Shown piece by piece: positions 60,501 to 64,000 of a DNA stretch of 64,000 nucleotides (position 1 is the first letter of the stretch; every line of letters begins with the position of its first letter). The position numbers were made by a program, and so were the translations under genes. The notes below the pieces were generated by a model. That model made no database searches. It saw only the letters and a program-made list of their open reading frames with translations, and had not been told where the DNA came from. Source of the stretch: an uncultured Roseivirga sp. (GTDB taxonomy: Bacteria > Bacteroidota > Bacteroidia > Cytophagales > Cyclobacteriaceae); contig CANLOY010000004.1 in NCBI GenBank assembly GCA_947493005.1, positions 310,001 to 374,000 on the forward strand, in the 5' to 3' direction.

Positions 60501-61868
60501 TTACAAATCAGAAACTTGTAGCAAAATGACACCACGCCATTTTACAAGTGCTAGTGTATTACTATCTAAAAAAGATAAGTAAAGACCTGCTGAGAAACAA
60601 GAACCACAGTCATCTAGTAAATTTGTTTGAACAGATCCTTTTGGGACTCCATAAGCGTCAAAAACAAAGATTTTTTTCTTGGGCCAATTTAATGCCCAAA
60701 AATCGCCATTTTCTCTTTTAGCTATGCCTCTCCATCCAGATCCTTCAAGAAGCCGAAAGCTTGATCCATTGAAACCGTTTAACGGCTTTATTCTTTTTAC
60801 AAGCCCCCACTCATCTACAACAGCCATATACTCACCATCAAATGTTATGTCTCTGGTAAAAGGAGGTATAGCAAATTCTTTTGTAATCGTACCTGTGTTG
60901 GGGTCAATACCTTTAAGGTTATCACTAACCATCCAAATTTGCCCGTCTGAATCAATTGAAATACCTTGGGTTTCAATGTGATTGCTATAGCTAAACTCCT
61001 TTAGCTTTGTTCCAGATTTGTAATCATATTTGATCAACTTAATATCATCGGGATCATTGAAATCTCCAATTGGTTTAACCGTGGAGATCCAAAGATGAGT
61101 ACCATCATAAGCTATTCCCGTAGCGGTAGTTGGCGGATTAAAACTCAGTAGTATTTCTAATTTATGAATGGGGTCGTCAAATACATCAAAATGAGTAACA
61201 GCTAAAACATTGCTCCCTCCGATTTGTCTAAATTCATCCATTACTACAACTCTAAAATAATAAGTCTGATTTGGCACTAATCCAGGAATTCCATTAACAA
61301 CCTCATCGTTGATAGAATAAGTAGTATCGTTTTTTTCTGTAGTCGTTAATAAAAGTTGATTGTCGTCTTCATCAAACGCCTCACTATGATTCATGTAAAG
61401 TCTATATTCTCTAAAATCAGAAGTCTCAGATTTCCCCCATTCCAGATGAATATTATGAGTATTTTGAGAAGTAAGTTGAATAGAAACGGGTACAGGTAAT
61501 ACTAAGTTATTAAGTTCAACTTCAGGTGAGTTGCTGCCTACAATAATAGTTTTTGATATTGAGGAAAATAGGTTAGATGCATCACCCGAAAAAAAAGAAA
61601 TTTCATGAGTGCCAAATTCTACTTGAATACTAAATAAACCTAAGCTGTCAGTTTCTCCAACCACTTGACCTCCTATTAATATAGAAACATTTTCAGCTGA
61701 TATACCATTACTGAAAATTACATTTCCTTGAATTACATCTTCTTGAGGTTGGCTATCTTCGTTTGAGCAGGCCGCTAAAAAAAGTAAGAGGAAAAGAGTG
61801 CCAATTGATTTCTGAAAAAAACTAGAGACATAGATTTTTGCTAATTTTTTATTGTTTATCCGGATCAT
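60501..61868 (-). CDS. Lipoprotein with regulatory-like, FN3-like and beta-propeller domains (copy 2)
   Basis: 455 residues, lipobox FLAAC (Cys34), same domain order as copy 1. The central blades (GIAYDGTHLWISTVKPIG, KLIKYDYKSGTKLKEFSYSN) are almost residue-for-residue the same as copy 1. The FN3-like domain carries extra residues (TTTEKNDTTYSINDEVVNGI) and the last blade has a Cys-bearing insertion (DDCGSCFSAG) missing from copy 1. It lies upstream of copy 1 with a 59-base gap, so they may be co-transcribed. Function unknown; probably extracellular binding. Confidence 0.8.
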   Translation of the reverse strand: MIRINNKKLAKIYVSSFFQKSIGTLFLLLFLAACSNEDSQPQEDVIQGNVIFSNGISAENVSILIGGQVVGETDSLGLFSIQVEFGTHEISFFSGDASNLFSSISKTIIVGSNSPEVELNNLVLPVPVSIQLTSQNTHNIHLEWGKSETSDFREYRLYMNHSEAFDEDDNQLLLTTTEKNDTTYSINDEVVNGIPGLVPNQTYYFRVVVMDEFRQIGGSNVLAVTHFDVFDDPIHKLEILLSFNPPTTATGIAYDGTHLWISTVKPIGDFNDPDDIKLIKYDYKSGTKLKEFSYSNHIETQGISIDSDGQIWMVSDNLKGIDPNTGTITKEFAIPPFTRDITFDGEYMAVVDEWGLVKRIKPLNGFNGSSFRLLEGSGWRGIAKRENGDFWALNWPKKKIFVFDAYGVPKGSVQTNLLDDCGSCFSAGLYLSFLDSNTLALVKWRGVILLQVSDL

Positions 61869-61936
61869 CTTTTTGCTCTTTACACATTATTTAAACTAAG
61901 TTTGAATTTAATAATTTAAAACCTGTTATAGGATAA

Positions 61937-63292
61937 TCAATCAATAATTCCCTTAATATCAGGACTAGTCACTGGTCCACTCAAATCAATGATGATCTTA
62001 TTTCCTTTTCTTGGGAAAGGCCTAGGCATATCTTCCTCCATCATTTCAACAAGTTCCATTAATTGATCAGAAAGTTGACTTAGTTCAATATGCGCATTGT
62101 CAAAGACTAAAACCTCTGCATCTTCACCAAAGAAACCTGCATTTGGCATGGTTTGATAACTCATCTTGGCTTTGGCGTTTAGCTTGATCATGTTATCAAT
62201 ATCTAATGATAGGGCATCTAATCGCATCACGTCACCATCCATTTTGAAATCTAAAGTCATGTCGTTTAGCTTGATGTCATCAATTTGAATAGGGACATTG
62301 GGTTGGTTCATCATCGAACTCAATTCCTCTGTTGGTTTAAATGAGATATCTTTTACTTCGATATCATAACTCATATTCTTAATAGGAAAAATGGAAAGTG
62401 GGCTTAAAGAAGCATTGTCAGTTGATTTATCAAAGTTCAAATCGATTTCAAAAGCAACATCTGCTTTTCTTACTTCATATTCGCCAAGTTCAGGGTATGA
62501 TTGTTTTAGCTTGGTAACATTGTACCTCGCTTCGATATGCGCATCTTTTGGCTCAAAATCTTCGATACTTTCTCCCATGAAATTAAAAATTGCATTGGCA
62601 TTAAAGTCAATAGACTCACTTGAACTTTCCATTCGTTTCAGGTGAATTTGCTTGACCTTTGGATCATATCCCAGAGATAGTCTGAAGTTTCCTTCTTGCT
62701 CAAATTGATTTCCAAAGCTTTGGATTTCCACTGGAGCTTGGGGGCTAAAGTCGGCCAGCATTTCTTGTAAACCATCAAAACGCATGTTCTGGCAATTGAT
62801 GTCTATAGATTGCCTGGTAGTAGGAAGCAGCCCATTTTCAATGTTTTCTAATTCAAATAGTGATACTTCTCCATCAAAACTCAATTTCATAGACTTGGCC
62901 TTAAAACTGGCTTCGGACTTATCTGTATTAAAAAGAGGCTCTTGCATATCAATCGACATTTTGTGAATCGATTTTAACTCCTTATCACCAGCCAGCGCAA
63001 GGATCTCAGAGAATGGCATTTTCAGTTTTATGGCTTTAGCAGTCAGATCAACAGGTAATTCACCTCCTTTAGCTTTAAAACCAGAAATGGTAACACTTCT
63101 ACCAATTGGACTTGCGGTAACCTTGTCGTACTCAAAGTCGAATGGGGCAGTGGCTGCATTTTCCTTGAATATTACTTGTAGTTGTTGATCAACTGACTCT
63201 GCAACTTGTGACCCGATAACACTATTGGCAATTATAGCCCCAATTACAACTATTGCATCTATTATAAGGAAGATGATTACTTTCTTAGACAT
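61937..63292 (-). CDS. AsmA-like periplasmic membrane-anchored protein
   Basis: 451 residues. One N-terminal helix (VIIFLIIDAIVVIGAIIANS) anchors a long beta-rich periplasmic part with repeating strand patterns typical of AsmA/DUF748-type bridge-like proteins: FDFEYDKVTASPIGRSVTISGFKAK, LKMPFSEILALAG, DMTLDFKMDGDVMRLDALSLDID. The C-terminal FPRKGNKIIIDLSGPVTSPDIKGI matches the usual AsmA ending (a '-sGtls-Pdi' motif). Such proteins are linked to phospholipid transport or outer-membrane assembly. The gene seems monocistronic, with repeat E upstream of it and the LytTR gene beyond. Confidence 0.7.
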   Translation of the reverse strand: MSKKVIIFLIIDAIVVIGAIIANSVIGSQVAESVDQQLQVIFKENAATAPFDFEYDKVTASPIGRSVTISGFKAKGGELPVDLTAKAIKLKMPFSEILALAGDKELKSIHKMSIDMQEPLFNTDKSEASFKAKSMKLSFDGEVSLFELENIENGLLPTTRQSIDINCQNMRFDGLQEMLADFSPQAPVEIQSFGNQFEQEGNFRLSLGYDPKVKQIHLKRMESSSESIDFNANAIFNFMGESIEDFEPKDAHIEARYNVTKLKQSYPELGEYEVRKADVAFEIDLNFDKSTDNASLSPLSIFPIKNMSYDIEVKDISFKPTEELSSMMNQPNVPIQIDDIKLNDMTLDFKMDGDVMRLDALSLDIDNMIKLNAKAKMSYQTMPNAGFFGEDAEVLVFDNAHIELSQLSDQLMELVEMMEEDMPRPFPRKGNKIIIDLSGPVTSPDIKGIID

Positions 63293-63357
63293 TCTTTATT
63301 AATTAAAAATTAACTTGATTTAATTATATTAAATCAAATATACAGACTTTTTCGATA

Positions 63358-63412
63358 GTTAGTATTGTCAACAACAAATTGATTTCTAAAACTTGCTTAT
63401 GATAACATCAAT
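63358..63412. repeat. Palindromic repeat, copy E
   Basis: Arms GTTAGTATTGTCAACAAC and GCTTATGATAACATCAAT with centre AAATTGATTTCTAAAACTT, aligning across its whole length with copies A and B. It lies 43 bases past the stop of the LytTR gene. Confidence 0.7.
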
Positions 63413-63455
63413 AAGGAGTCTTTATAAGGCGAATGAATGATTAAAAGGTTTGCTA

Positions 63456-64000
63456 TTATACCTTCTTAAAGGCGGCTACTAAGTCATGCTTGTAAGATGC
63501 TCCAATAGGGAGGAAATGTTCTTTTAATTGAAGTTTGTCTGGAGCAAGGCTAATAATAGCATTTAATCTCACTAGATATGACCTGTGACACTGCACAAAA
63601 CCTTGATCGCTGAGTTTGTCTTTCCAGTTTCTTAAGCTATCGAGCACCAGAATTTCACGATCGTAGGTGACAATTCTCACATAGTCAACCTCTGCTTTAA
63701 GAAAGAGTATTTCAGATGATTTGACTTTGAATGTAGTTTTATCTGCATAGATATAGTGTGTTTGATCATTGTAAGGAACAACCTCTTGAGACCCTTTTAC
63801 TCTGTTTACTGCTTTGAGAAATCGCTCGAATGAGAAGGGCTTGAGTAAATAATCCATAACCGCTATTTCAAAGGCATCCAGTGCATGATCTGAAAAAGCA
63901 GAAGTCACGATAATCTTGGGAGGGGTTTGAAGGCTTTTAACAAAGGAAAGCCCATCAAGCTCGGGTAATTGTATGTCCAGAAAGAGTAGATCGGCTGTTT
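63456..64000 (-). CDS. LytTR-type response regulator (5' partial)
   Basis: The frame is open to the right edge. Beyond the GTG at 63908 the codons still encode a receiver domain (DLLFLDIQLPELDGLSFVKS, with the phospho-acceptor Asp), so the start lies outside the window. Then VTSAFSDHALDAFEIAVMDYLLKPFSFERF (Thr/Ser and Lys of the receiver) and a LytTR DNA-binding domain (EILFLKAEVDYVRIVTYDREILVLDSL, GFVQCHRSYLVRLNAI, HFLPIGASYKHDL). A LytS-type kinase gene probably lies just upstream, outside the window. A decayed relative is at 58521-58887. Confidence 0.93.
   Translation of the reverse strand, partial: TADLLFLDIQLPELDGLSFVKSLQTPPKIIVTSAFSDHALDAFEIAVMDYLLKPFSFERFLKAVNRVKGSQEVVPYNDQTHYIYADKTTFKVKSSEILFLKAEVDYVRIVTYDREILVLDSLRNWKDKLSDQGFVQCHRSYLVRLNAIISLAPDKLQLKEHFLPIGASYKHDLVAAFKKV

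Noticed and set aside
56899-63412. CRISPR-like array
   Set aside because: The repeats are irregularly spaced by 0.5-4.5 kb, palindromic and diverged, with no cas genes nearby.

Overview
The window looks like chromosomal DNA from a free-living, probably marine or aquatic Bacteroidota bacterium of the Cytophagales type (family placement is an inference). Evidence: AT-rich DNA, a Bacteroidota-type promoter (TTG / TAnnTTTG), and families typical of the phylum: SprB-like repeats, DUF5777 barrels, M61 and DUF5117-type metalloproteases, LytTR systems, and multi-gene runs of 800-residue FtsX/MacB-type permeases. No tRNA, rRNA, CRISPR array, prophage or insertion sequence was seen.

Layout. 1-4 kb: a coupled operon of a large PIG-L deacetylase (5' end outside the window), a 45-residue membrane protein and a sodium/solute symporter. 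4-9.7 kb: an exonuclease/GIY-YIG nuclease, small hypotheticals, and exported methionine sulfoxide reductases MsrB and MsrA flanking a MazG-like pyrophosphohydrolase. 9.9-12.7 kb: a four-gene envelope operon (SprB/haem-motif lipoprotein, OB-fold protein, YceI, DUF5777 barrel). 12.8-22.3 kb, minus strand: an M14 carboxypeptidase, a PadR/FtsX-permease pair with a repeated operator, a DUF1572 protein, a 50-residue membrane protein, a Tat-exported Gfo/Idh/MocA oxidoreductase and an M61 peptidase.

22.4-43.2 kb is the most striking part. An NtrC-type sigma-54 response regulator, a secreted protein and an NtrY-like sensor kinase form a minus-strand operon divergent from seven consecutive FtsX/MacB-type permease genes (about 17 kb) with no ATPase, HlyD or TolC gene in the window. 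Paired 15-bp sites of the form GTATCA-N3-TGATAC lie in the divergent gap and again in the only large gap inside the array, each followed by a sigma-54-like -24/-12 element (strong before the last gene, weak before the first). This reads as a self-contained sigma-54 regulon in which one two-component system drives the whole array.

43.2-56.8 kb: a Spy-like protein, mnmA, three amidohydrolase-fold exported proteins of which only one keeps the HxH metal motif, a LytS/LytTR two-component pair, a large DUF5117-type metalloprotease, a fatty acid hydroxylase family protein and an NTF2-like protein.

56.8-64 kb is a decaying, duplicated region. It holds a heptanucleotide tandem repeat, five copies of a ~55-bp imperfect palindrome at gene 3' ends, a frameshifted DUF1761 gene, a remnant of a LytTR regulator whose intact relative lies at the window's right edge, a fragment copy of the NTF2-like gene's 3' end, two tandem beta-propeller lipoproteins, and an AsmA-like protein.
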